Assembly (NCBI GenBank): GCA_034509425.1
Contig: JAVTVJ010000863.1
Location: 434,001-498,000, forward strand
Direction of reading: 5' to 3'
Length of the DNA stretch: 64,000 nt
Source: Eopsaltria australis
Lineage: Eukaryota > Chordata > Aves > Passeriformes > Petroicidae
Positions 48,101 through 60,100 of the stretch are shown here, one piece after another; position 1 is the first letter of the stretch, and every line of letters begins with the position of its first letter. The notes under the pieces are model-generated. The model saw only the letters and a program-made list of their open reading frames with translations. It had not been told where the DNA came from and made no database searches. A program made the translations under genes and the position numbers.

Positions 48101-51100
48101 ATATCCTGCTGGAAAAGAGCTGTGATCTCAGAGCCCTCCTGCCCCAGGGTTTGGGCCCCCTGAGAGGGGTCTGTGGCTGTTACTCACTAGTCTGAATATA
48201 TGGATGTCCTGTGTCCGTGTCACCAGATGAGCGTTCTTGGCTGTACACGTGGCTGTCTCCAGCTTATCCCCTGTCAGCATCCACACCTAAAATCCAAACA
48301 TTTCGTGTGTTAAATAAAGCTCAACAACCACTGCAAGCACCACCTGTCACTTCAGGGCTGCTAAAATACACACACAAACTATTCTCCTAAAAAACCCCTA
48401 TTTTAAAACACGCAAGAAAATTCTCACACGTGAAAGAAAGCAAAGCTCTTCAGGAGGCTGAGACACAAAGGAAGTTACAAACTCTGGGTAACATTTTTCC
48501 CACCTGCGATATTTCAAGATTCTGCTGATAAACCCACAGAATGTGAGCTAAAAAATGTGCATTTGTGTGTTAATGTGTCCCTCCCTGGCCATTTCTCAAC
48601 CGGGCCCTGCTGCAGAAAGATCCCTCCTGGCCCAGGCTGAAATGTGGATGATGCAACTGGGGTTAGCTCAGTGCTGATGTGTACGTCTGGAACACACTGA
48701 CTTGCTTGAGGTTTTTTTTTTAGATTTTTTTTTTTTTTAAATCTACACTGCTCCTTTTATTTTGTGCTGGTGAGGGGAGGGAGTCAGCAAGCAATGTCAG
48801 CAGCAATGGCTGGGAATTCCTTCTCCAGTGTAAATATACCACAGCGAGTTTGGTTTTTTCCACTGGTGTTTTTATTCTTTCAAGATGCTGCCCAAGAATA
48901 TTTAATGCAAAATACAAAAACGTTAAGAAAATCCCAAAAGATCAACAAAAATAACCCCACACAAAGACTCATTTATTTATTTAATAATCTGAGGTTGGAA
49001 AGAGATCTGATCTTAACAAGATGCTGCCTGTCATGAATTGCAAGACCCCCTTCACTCTGGATTTACTCCTCGAATGCAATGCCCTGATGAACATTGCAGT
49101 GCAGGGAGTGCTCAGCACACCCCACAGCTCCACACCAGCTCCAGCCAAGGTGAGAAAGGAAAGAAGGAAAACCCTTTGGAGTGCTGGGCCAGGACTACAA
49201 CAGCGCTGAGGAACTCTGATTCCCCTGGTCTCGCTTCTCTGCTGAAGTCTCTGCTGTTCACAGGGAGGGCTCCAAACAAAAAGCACTTTTGGAAGTTTGT
49301 CCCAAGCCTGGAATTCCACTCCCTACCTCAGCTCCAAACACACAGCCCTGCTCTTCATTCACAGCACGGCCTCAGATTTCTGCTCACTTTGTAACTTAAA
49401 GCAGAGAAACCACAACCAGGACCTTTCACCTACTTTTCTTACCCAAAGCTGAATGTTTAATCCATTTTTTTTCCCCTTTTACAAGGCTGACAAAGTTTTT
49501 AGAGAGAGAACCTACGCAGGCACCACAGCAGCTCCCTTGCTGCTGAGCACAGCTCAGGCTGTAGGTGTGGAGTCAGAGATGCTGCAGCCCAGAAAGCTGG
49601 AAAAAAAATCCAGTCCCTGATTCTCTTGGCTCAGACTCCCCTCTAGTGGCTACTGACAACGTGGATATCCACAGCTCCAAGCCCAGCACGGGGTTCATGC
49701 ACCACAAACCAACCACAGCCAAAGCTGCCTTGCTTTGTGCAATTCCCTGAAAGAATTGCCCCAAAGCCTCCTGTTGGACCCGCCCTCGTGCCCACACGAC
49801 TTTTTTCACTGCCAGAGCTTGTGAGGGGATGAAAAGCACAAGAGGTGACACACTCATGTGTTAACATTCCCTGCTTGCAGCACGTTCTGCTCCCAAAGTG
49901 ACGTCTAAAACCCCAAAAGGGCCCCCCAGCTCTGAATGTGCCGCCTGTGGGACAGTGCCACGCACTCCAGAGGGTCCTGCTGGAGCAGCCCTGGGCTAGG
50001 CAGACCTTGATGCCAGCGTTCCTCAGCGTCTCCAGCGTGGGCCTGACGTCTGTCTGCAGCTGATCCTCCACCCCCGTGAGGCACAGCAGCTCCATCTCCA
50101 TCTCCAGGCTCTCGATCACCGTGGCCACCTTGAGGGAGCGGTCGTGCACGCTCAGCTTGGCCTGGACGTAGCGAGCCTGGGGACACACAGCAGGGTTAGG
50201 GACACACAGCAGGGTTAGGGACACACGGCAGGGTTAGGGACACACGGCAGGGTTAGGGACACGTGGCAGGGTGAGGGACACGCGGCAGGGTGAGGGACAC
50301 GCGGCAGGGTGAGGGACACGCGGCAGGGTGAGGGACACGCGGCAGGGTGAGGGACACGCGGCAGGGTGAGGGACACGCGGCAGGGTGAGGGACACGCGGC
50401 AGGGTCAGGGACACGCAGGGTCAGGGACACGCGGCAGGGTCAGGGACACGCGGCACGGTGAGGGACACGCGGCAGGGTCAGGGACACGCGGCACGGTGAG
50501 GGACACGCGGCAGGGTCAGGGACACCTGGCAGGGTCAGGGACACGCGGCAGGGTGAGGGACACACAGGGCTGGCCAGCTCCAGCCTGAGGCAGTCACCCT
50601 CCCTCTGTGCCTTGCACCTGGGCAAAGGTTGGAACTACATCCTCTTTAAGGTCCCTTCCAACCCAGGTGATTCTGATTGCATGGTTCAGAGATGGAACCT
50701 GTAAGGGCTGGCGAGCTCAAGGTGCCTGGCACAGAGTAAGGTGGGAAATGCTTCAGGGAGGTGCTGCTGTTGCTGGTGGGCAGCACAGGGCACACAAAGG
50801 CACGGCAGCTGCTGGAGTGGCACCTGCAGAGAGCCTGAGAGCAGCTCCCTTCCACCACAGGCAACACTTCCAGAAACAGTGGCACCAGAGAATCCTGAGC
50901 AGTTCCACCACCACATCCCTGCATCAAGTGAACAGTTCCCCTTCCCATCCTGCCTGCCTGGATGAGCCAGGCAGTGCCCTGAGCAGAGACCCAAACCCCA
51001 CATGTGGAGCCTCTGCTCCCAGGGAGCTGCCTGGGTTGTGTTCTGGTTGTTGGACTTTGGAAGTCAGAGTGCAGCAATGGAAATTAAAAGCCAACACCTT

Positions 51101-54100
51101 TCCCAAACTTGTCTAACAAATGATGAGAATTTGCAGAATTTATAACCACAAGAGACTACAAGGCAGGATTCAGGAAGGTCTTGGCTGGGATACACACTTC
51201 ATACCTGTCACTTGAAAAGCAACTCTGATAAAAAGAGTATCAAGACATTTTAGAACAACAATTCCAGCAGAGCTGGGAGATGAGAGGCAGCATTATCACA
51301 AGAGTTTTGTGAGAACCACTTCGATGATTGTTTGTTTAAAAACAAAGAAGAAAAAAAACAAATAAAACTTACTTCAAAGTCTTGATACTGCTCTTCTGTC
51401 AGAGACTTCTTGGCCACGACAAGAACCCTCAGGCCTTCCCGAGCCATGTTACCACACTGCAGAGAAGGAGCACATTGTAAACCACAGACTCCAGCTCCAC
51501 TGGAATGATTTATGCATAGCAGTGTGGAGATGGCAGTGTAAGATAGCAGGTTAAGAAAATAACCATCCCATTTGGGCAAGCCCAGTGAGTCTGTAACATC
51601 TGATAAAGTGTGTGATAAACTCGAGGGGAGAGAGGGGATCTGCAATGGTTTGTGACCTATCCCAGTGATCAGGAAGAAAAATGTTCTCTCTGCTACACCA
51701 GGGTGGCAAATACAAGCCCACTGATTAAATTCTCTCTGTCTCTAAGTAAAAGGGCTCAAGTCTGATTTGTAGACTTCACACCTTTGGCAATCAACTCTTC
51801 AAAATAAGACCAAGTTATTGTTATTTCTCTGAACACCAGAGAATCAGTAACTGGAGCTACTGTGGAGGATGCTCCATCCCTGGCAGTGCCCAAGGCCAGG
51901 GTGGACAGGGCTTGGAGCAGCCTGGGACAGTGCAAGGTGTCCCTGGCTTGGCAGGGGTGGACTGGGACGGGATTAAAGGTCGCTCCCATTCCAAACCATT
52001 CTGGGGATTCCATGAGCTCTGTGCCACCATTACTGCTAACCTGACAAACACAGCCCAGTACAAAGCTGCCAAATGCAGTTTTGGAATGAGACCTTTCAGG
52101 CTAAAATGGATCCAAACACAGAACCAAGCCCAGGACAAATTTGGTGAGTGGCAGCCAGTTTTGAGCAAAACCCACTTTATTTATAGGACTTATCCTGCAT
52201 TAAATCTGCTGAACTCTCCACTGCCTTCCTGCTTGCTGTGGATGTATTTGGCTGAGGACTAATCCCACGAACTGCCAGGATCAGTGACCTCCTGGCTCAC
52301 AGATATTGCAGCAGTCAGCTCCCCTGCTGCAGTGCCCTGTGAGCAGCCCTCCCTCACCTCCTCCTCCAGCCAGTCGTTGTACTGCACGATGCCAGCCATC
52401 ACCACATCTGCCCCCTTCATGTAGAACGTGATCTCTCCTGTGGATTCATCCTGCAGACAAAGCACAGCAGCCTCAGCTGGGACAGCACCAGCAGATCTGG
52501 GGGGGCTCAGCCAAGTGAGCGATGAATTGTCAGCACAGCAGGCACAGAACTGTCTGCTCTGGGCCAGGGGAAGGGCCACCAGCTCAGCCTCTTGTCTCAG
52601 GGACAGGAGATGCCTGTTCAATTGCAGCTCAGCTCCTTGCAGCAGGAATTAATGCTTTAGACAAGGAGGATCAGCTTTTTAATCAGCAGCTCCACACAGA
52701 CAGAGCCCTCCCAGCCCTGCTTGTGCCTCCAGGATAACCTCGAGCCCTCACTTTGAAAATTGATTTCCTGCTTACCTGAAACAACAAAACAGATGCACAA
52801 AGCTTAGCAGAGTAAAAACCACTCTGATTTACCTGCTCTGTTACATTATATGGAATAAGCATTATTAAAGCTCATGCTTGCCACAGAAGGCTTAGATTGC
52901 TGCCTGCCTTATCTGATGCAAGGAGTTTATAGGCTGCAAGCAAAGCATATTTACATTACCACAAATTAAAAAGTCCCTTGCAAGCAGGCAGATACCCAAG
53001 GAGGCCACAGCTATGGGTATTACAAGCTAATGGAAACACTGGCAATTTCCTCAAAGGAGACAAAACAATGAGCAAGGAACAAACTGCTCTGTAAACCAAG
53101 ACAGCCACCAGGAAAAGGAGGAAAATAAACTTAAAATGCAAAACCAAAAAGCCCAGGAAGGTCTGAAATAAACAGCTGTGGGTGAATGGGGCAAAGTACT
53201 TTAGGAAAAAAAGAAATGAAGGAAAAGCAGAATGGACACTTCTTCATCCTCTCACTAATATTGGGGTCAGTCTGTTCCACCATTACAGGAATTAGTGGTG
53301 GAGGTTTTCACACATGAACAGGTTAAAAGCCCCAGGTTCTGTGGCACTGGCAAAACAGAGTTTAAATCCATAGCAAAAAACCATCCAAAACCTGGCAAAA
53401 AGTAGCACCTGATGTGGATGCTAAAACTGCAAAGATAAGGAAATTCTCTGATAAGGAAATTAGGAAGTAGCCAAGGATAATGAAACTCCTTTGCTGAACA
53501 TTTTAGCCAAGCTCACACAGACATTCACAAGGAAGATGCTCATAATTGAGCCCAAGTGTGGTCTTCAATGTGCTGGAACATCCAGCCCTCACACAGTGAT
53601 ACACATCCCACATCCCCAGAGGAAAACGGGTGTCACTCTTCCAAAACAACCAGAATCTGCTTAAATGAAATAAAACAAAACACACCACTTCTGGCAGTAG
53701 CCAAAGGTAAAGGTTTATCTACGAAATTATTTGATTAAAGAGTGTCTAACAACATCTCTGTAGGAAACTGAATAAAGACTGCACTTCCCGTGCTGCAGAG
53801 CTGGCTTAAGATAGTTTAGATTTTTTGTCCAATATAAATACTGTATCAGCTATCTCCTTGCATTAGTCATTTCCTCTGCCCGAGTTCAGGAGGAGGTTAG
53901 TGCGTTCTCAGATCATGGCAAGATCACTCTATAAATCTGCACACAGATTTGCCACTTATATTGTTTTGGAGAAGCATCTTTTTCCACCATGGTCTGCCTC
54001 TGGCCACGGTTCAAAGGCTCCTTTCAATTCCAGATATGACAATAGCACTATCTCTGCTCTGCAACAAAGATCATTCCACATGGGTAAGGGAAAAAAAAGG

Positions 54101-57100
54101 CAAAGAAAACGAAGAATGGAAAATATTGTGGTCAAACAAACAGGCCTTCTTCAAAGAGGAAGATAAGTCAGTGCACACCACGGTGAGGAGGCTGCTTGGG
54201 TAGGACAGGATTTCTTAGAACTGAAATAATCAGGTACAGAAATGACAGTTGAGTGCAAGGAAACACTCAGATAATGCAAAAATATCCCAAACCAGGCAAC
54301 ATCTGCAACTTGTTTTCACTATTAACTATTGCTTTATTTACTGGAAGATGTGCTGAAGGAGATCTTTTCCTGGGGCAGAGCAGACAGGATGTGCAGGGGA
54401 GGCAGTGCCTGCAGGGACAGCACAGCTGGGCTGGGCACAGGAACCACTGCCCAGACTCTGTGCCTGGCAAAATTCTCACAGGGGCTCCCAGGAGCCAGGA
54501 AAATTGCAGTTCATAAGGACAGGCAATACCTGTGCAGGTGAGCAGGAATGTTTCCCTCTGGACTCAGTGAAATGCTGAGTGTAGCTTTATCTCCCTCCCT
54601 GGGGTATTTTCTTCTGGGTGCTGCTCTCCCTCCCCCAATTTGGTTTTTAAATGAGTAGCAGAGTTTAGGAGATGCACTGAAAATGTGATACCCTTCAAGC
54701 TGTGCATCAAACCAAATGGAGTTGCCTATACATACACTCGTAGATGTTTAACTGGAGCACATTTCACTTGATAACTGCCTATTTATAAACTCTCTCTTTT
54801 TTTTTTTTTTTTTTTAATGGAAATGAAAAATCTGCTTGAAGACATTATTTTGGAGTATACAGAAACGTGACAAAGCAGTACCCAGGCAGTCAACATCTGC
54901 CACTCAACCCTAATTCTGCACAGGGCACACAGGGAGCTGATTTTAGTGGCTTAGAGCAGCTGAATGACTACAAAATAAAGACAATTAACAGGGAGGGACC
55001 AATGCTTCTTTAAAGGTATTTACAGTCAGGATCTAGGCCTGATGTTGCTCCCACTGACCACAAGTGGGAGTTTTGCTGGTTTTGCCTAAAATACAAACAG
55101 CAAAATCTAAACAGAGAAATACAAACTAGAAACCTTTTTATTCCTAGTGGGGGAAAAGATAACGAAAGGGTAATTTAAAAGGAATAAACTTCAAATCAAA
55201 GAAGGGAAAAGAAAAAGGAGCACTCTTACACTCATAAGAAAATTTCAGGGCATTCACTTCTGCTGAGCATATAAACACAATTTAATGAAGCTGACCCTGG
55301 CGTTGATGGTTTGTCCATCTCTTATACCTTTGATAAAATAGCAAAAGCTTGCACTTGCAAGGGAGAGAGGTTCCTTAGTCTTCCCTCTTCTACTGATAAG
55401 ATTTTTATTCTAGGTCTTGAAAAGATTGCCTGGAGTCTCCATGCAATTTTCATTTTCAAAGTAATTAATTTGAAGACTTTACACTTGCTGTGCTGAGCCT
55501 GGTACACACTGCACTTGTTGCACTTGTCCCCTGCAGCACAAGGCATTTGTGGGAACACCCAGTGTACGTTCAGTGCATTCTGTGGATCTCTAAATTCCCA
55601 GATTTAACACAGAGATAACTTTGTACCAGCTCAGCCTCTGAGCCTCCTTCCCCTGGCATCCCTGCTCTTGGCCATGTTTTCATATTTCAAAGTCTTCCAG
55701 GTGTTTCACTTTGTGTGCTGCCCAGGGAGGAGAGGATTGCCCTGGCTGTTGATACCAGCCCTGCCTGGCTGCCCTGCTGTGCTCTGGGTGACACCTCTGA
55801 GCAGGGACCTGGCCCAGGTGAGCCCTGGGTCCCTCCAGGCTGCCCCAGGTGTGACTGTCCCCCAGCCACCCCAGCCCAGGTGTGACTGTCCCCCAGCCCT
55901 GGCACACGCAGCCCTTACCCGCACGATGATGCCCATGCGCTTGCTCTCGTAGGTGAAGGGGAAGATCTGCAGGATGGTGAAGTTGAGGATGTGCCCCCCT
56001 GGGCTCCTCAGCTGCACTGAGGACTGGTCTCTGCCCACCAGAGTCAGCCCCACGCTCTCAGTCCACTGCACCAGGGCCACCTGACAGGAGAAGGGCACGG
56101 TGAGGGCTCCTGCCACACCTCCCGAGGGGAGGGATAGCAGGGGGCTGCAGAGAATTCACCAGTCATTAATCCACCAGTCATTAATCCACCAGTCATTAAT
56201 CCACCAGTCATTAATGGTGCTATCAAACAGATCCACAGGTGCTCCACCATGGCTCTTCCTAGCAGTTTTTTCCCCATTCAGACACTTCCTGGCAGTATTT
56301 GCAGGGTTTGGGCAGCCCAGCTCATGTCTGATGCAGCTGTGGCACTGCCCATGTGTCTGTGGTCACCTCCCTGCCTTCGAGTGCCACCTTCCACTGGACA
56401 TCAGGAATTTCTCCATGGAAAGGGTGCTCAGGCCTTGGCAGGGGCTGCCCAGGGAGGTTTGGGGTGCCCATCCCTGGAGGTGTCCCAGGAAGGGCTGGAG
56501 GTGGCACTCAGAGCTCTGGGCTGGGGACAAGGTGGGGATCAGGCACAGCTGGGACTCGATGGTCTGGGAGGTCTTTCCCAACCTAAATAATTCCATGATT
56601 TCATTCCAAAGGACAGCCCTTAGCAAGGGCAGGCACTGGAATCCTCCACCCAGCCCTGGAGTGCCCAAACCTCCTCGGGTACATCAGGGAAATCCCTTTA
56701 CAAACACTTTACTTTTGGAAAGAGCCATTTCCCAGCTTGCTGCCTATGAAATTAAGAATTCAAAACAATGCATTCACCCTGGATTTACAATTTCAAAGCC
56801 AGAAACACTAATGCAGCACATTAAAAATTCATATTCAAAAAACCCAAACAAAATGAGCCCTGTCTTATTCTCTATGTGTTCATCAGTAACAGCTCATCAA
56901 CAAATTTCAACAATTTTGCAATGATCAGCAAGACAGCTCAAAGCTGGCTCAGACACTTCTTAGCAGAGAACACATCTCCCTAAACATTAAAAAAACAAAA
57001 AAAACCAAAACAAAAAACCCTAAACAATCCCCAGATTGCTCAAGGTTTAACTGAACTGAGGTGGGCTTCATTTTGATTGCAGCCTCTACTATGCAAGGAC

Positions 57101-60100
57101 CTACAAAACTGAGTTCTCTACAAGCTTTTACTCGATTGCAACCAGAGCCAGGCCAGAAGACCAAAGCCTGAGAATGCCCTGGAGAGCCCAGCTCAGCTGA
57201 CACATCCATCTCAGGCTGGGCTTGCTGAGATTTCACTCCAGAAGCTGCCTGGGCAGTAACAGATGGAGCAGCAGCTGACACGAGCCCATCTATCACTGGC
57301 CCCCAGAAAGGATCAAGGGATGCTTTCCCTAAACAGACATGAAATGCTGGAAGTGCTTTACAGTGACATTTTCAAAGGCACAGGAGTGCTGGGCACATGG
57401 TTGCTGTCGACTTGAAGGTTAATTATCCCTTCTGCCTTTCAGGTTCTGCCTCTGCTGCCTCAAGCTACCACAAATACCTCGGTTACAAATGAAATTGATT
57501 TTGGAAAATCACAAACAAGGGATACAAATTAAAATGGCACCTGTAAATACTCGCACTGCATCTAGATTTTACTAATGAATTGATACAATTGGGACTAACT
57601 GGAGAAGCTTTGGTGAACTCAGCTCCTTTTCATCCAAAATCAGGCTTAAAAGAGAAAACCAAACTTTTCCTTTCATAAAGTAGTCTTAAGTTGTCAGATT
57701 TAAAAAAAAAAAAAAAGTAATTGAGTTGGCTTTGCCTTGAAAGACCTTTAAATCAATTTGAATCAATATTTGGCTTAATATTAACAAGTTTGTGCAGGCT
57801 TACTCACAAAGATTACGACAAATCAAAGGCTCTTTCAAGCTTATCTTGCTCAAAAGTTTCCTCAAGCCTTCCTCAGTGCATTAAAGTGTGCAGCTGGATA
57901 ATCCCCCTAGCAGCCTCCCAGAGCAGAGATGGAGCTTGGCTTTCTAATACTCTGGTTAATAAATAATTATTGGGAATCATTCCCAGCACGATGCTGTGGG
58001 ATCTTCAGCCCTGGCTGTTTCTGCCTGTGCTGGTGAGCTCCAAACACCTGGAGGCTCAAACCTCTGCTCCCAGCTAAAGCATCTCCTTTGCACAGACACC
58101 TCCTCCCTCCTTCCCTGCCAGCATCTCACGGCAATCCTGGATCAGGAAGCTCTGGAAAGCAAAGCCTGCTGCAGAGGGACAAATGGATGAGCAGCAGGTC
58201 AGAGGTGCTGTGCCAGGAGCTTCAAACCAGCCCTGCACAGCAGCAGCAACTGTGGATGGAGAATGGAGAGAAATCCCCCTTTTCCATGGGGTGTGGGTGC
58301 TCTCAGCACCTCCAGGGGAACTGAGGGGCCGTGGGGTTGATCCCTGGGAATGAGGCACTGCCCAGGCTCTGCAGGGGTTAATGCACAGCCATGGAGGGGG
58401 CAGCGAGGGGAGCTGGAAGCGTTGCCATCAGATGGGCTGAGAGCAGGGACATCCCTGCCTCCATTCCACAGGGAACACCATGGGCCTGGCCTTTGGGAAG
58501 TGCCATGGCACCAGGGGACAACAGTAGCCACGGCACCAGGGGACAACAGCCATGGCACCAGGGGACAACAGCCATGGCACCAGGGGACAACAGCAGCCAC
58601 GGCACCAGGGGACAACATCCACAGCACCAGGGGACAACAGCAGCCACAGCACCAAACAGCTCTTCTGGCAGCGTCTGGGCACTGGGATGGGATGGGATAA
58701 TGGGATGGGATGGGATGGGGAGCACATCCCAGCTCCATGTCAGACAGAACAGGTTTGCTCTGCCCCCTGCAAACAGGTAACTCAAGGTGCTCTCAGCCAC
58801 AGCGGAAAGATGAGAAATATTCAAGATGCAAAAATGCATGTACAACTTGGAGGAAGGAGAATTAAAAGCAGGCTTGAAATCCCTCAAACACCTTCATGGG
58901 AGCCCACGCTCACTGATGAGGGAAATCAATAAAGTCCCAGCCAGCATTCTGCAGCTCCAGCCAGGCCAGGCCTGATCCACATCTGAGCATTTCAAAGCAC
59001 AGCAGCCCCAGCAGCCCAGCACAGCACCCTCCAACTTCGCTCTCTCCGACAATTAAATTACCCAAGCCACCACTGAAGTGGATATCGACTAATAAATTTC
59101 ATTCTAGAGACAAATTGATCCTTCTGTGCCATGAGCTGCTCTGCAGGCTCCCCTTTGGGTTGCCTAGGCAGGCAGACAGCAGGCAGAGCCCCATTGATCC
59201 CTCACCCTTTCATGTCCTGGCAGCTGCCGCCGTTGTCAGGGTTAAAGACTGTTTGCCCAGGAATCCCAGGCACTCTTATCTCTGATCAGATTATATCTAT
59301 TTCATTTCCCCTGTTAGTTACTGTATGGCTACAACTGACAACTGGCTCGCAGAGCCCCAAGGCTGTAACTGATACCTGAATAAAGATACTTCAAGACTTC
59401 TAAATGGCAGCGTGCACAGGAAACAAATTTAGGAAATCCTGCTTTCTGTTACAGGAAATGAATCCTATGCCAACTGGTAGAAATTACCCTTGCTGTTAAA
59501 GTAAAGAGAATACGAGTTTTTGTACTCATTTCATAAACTGACCTTCCCTGCCATGGCAATATTTTATTGATATAGGATTTCAAAGGCTGGCTTTAACAGG
59601 AGTCCAAAGCCATTCCCCTACAGGGAATGTTATTTAACAGCATTACTCCCTTCTCAAGGACTCCACTTGTGGAGCTCCTGCGTTTTGTACCATCTAGGAT
59701 GACATACAGAGCATGGCTAAATAATATTTGTATATCTAAGACCTACAGACAAGATTTCCTCAGTGCAGCAAAGCATATCTGATTTCTGAACCTGCTGTAA
59801 CTCTCTACTTAAGATATCACAAGAAAGGAAAAAAATCTTGGAAGGATTAGTTATCATGCTATAGTAAAACAAATAAACAATATCCCCTGGGTATTTCAGA
59901 CAAATTGCTGTGTAAATATTTTAAAGACAGGACAGCATAAAGAGTAAAAATAAAAGAAAAATCACTGGCCACTATATACCACAGTACATATGTAAATAAA
60001 CAGAGATACGTGCAAAACAGCCTGTAAATGCTTCAGGAGAAAAAGAACCCCATCAACTTAGATGCAGATCACAAAAATTCCCATCTGGAAATCATTCAGA

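Larger units (their letters stand above)
40457..49999 (-). other. ATP9A: ATP9A introns 19-27 and part of intron 18 (non-coding content)
   Basis: Sequence between the listed exons from 40457 to about 50000. It holds a CR1 fragment (40545-40612), poly-A/T runs near 42958, 44310 and 48712-48739, and otherwise unique sequence. No additional exon or RNA gene was recognised. Confidence 0.7.

Noticed and set aside
50180..50280. Interstitial telomere sequence (GGGTTAGGG)
   Set aside because: The hexamer appears once per 20-bp unit with unrelated spacer, so it is part of the minisatellite and not a telomeric array.
56100..56924. 274-codon plus-strand open frame
   Set aside because: It crosses a 15-bp repeat and a CR1 fragment, antisense in ATP9A intron 14.
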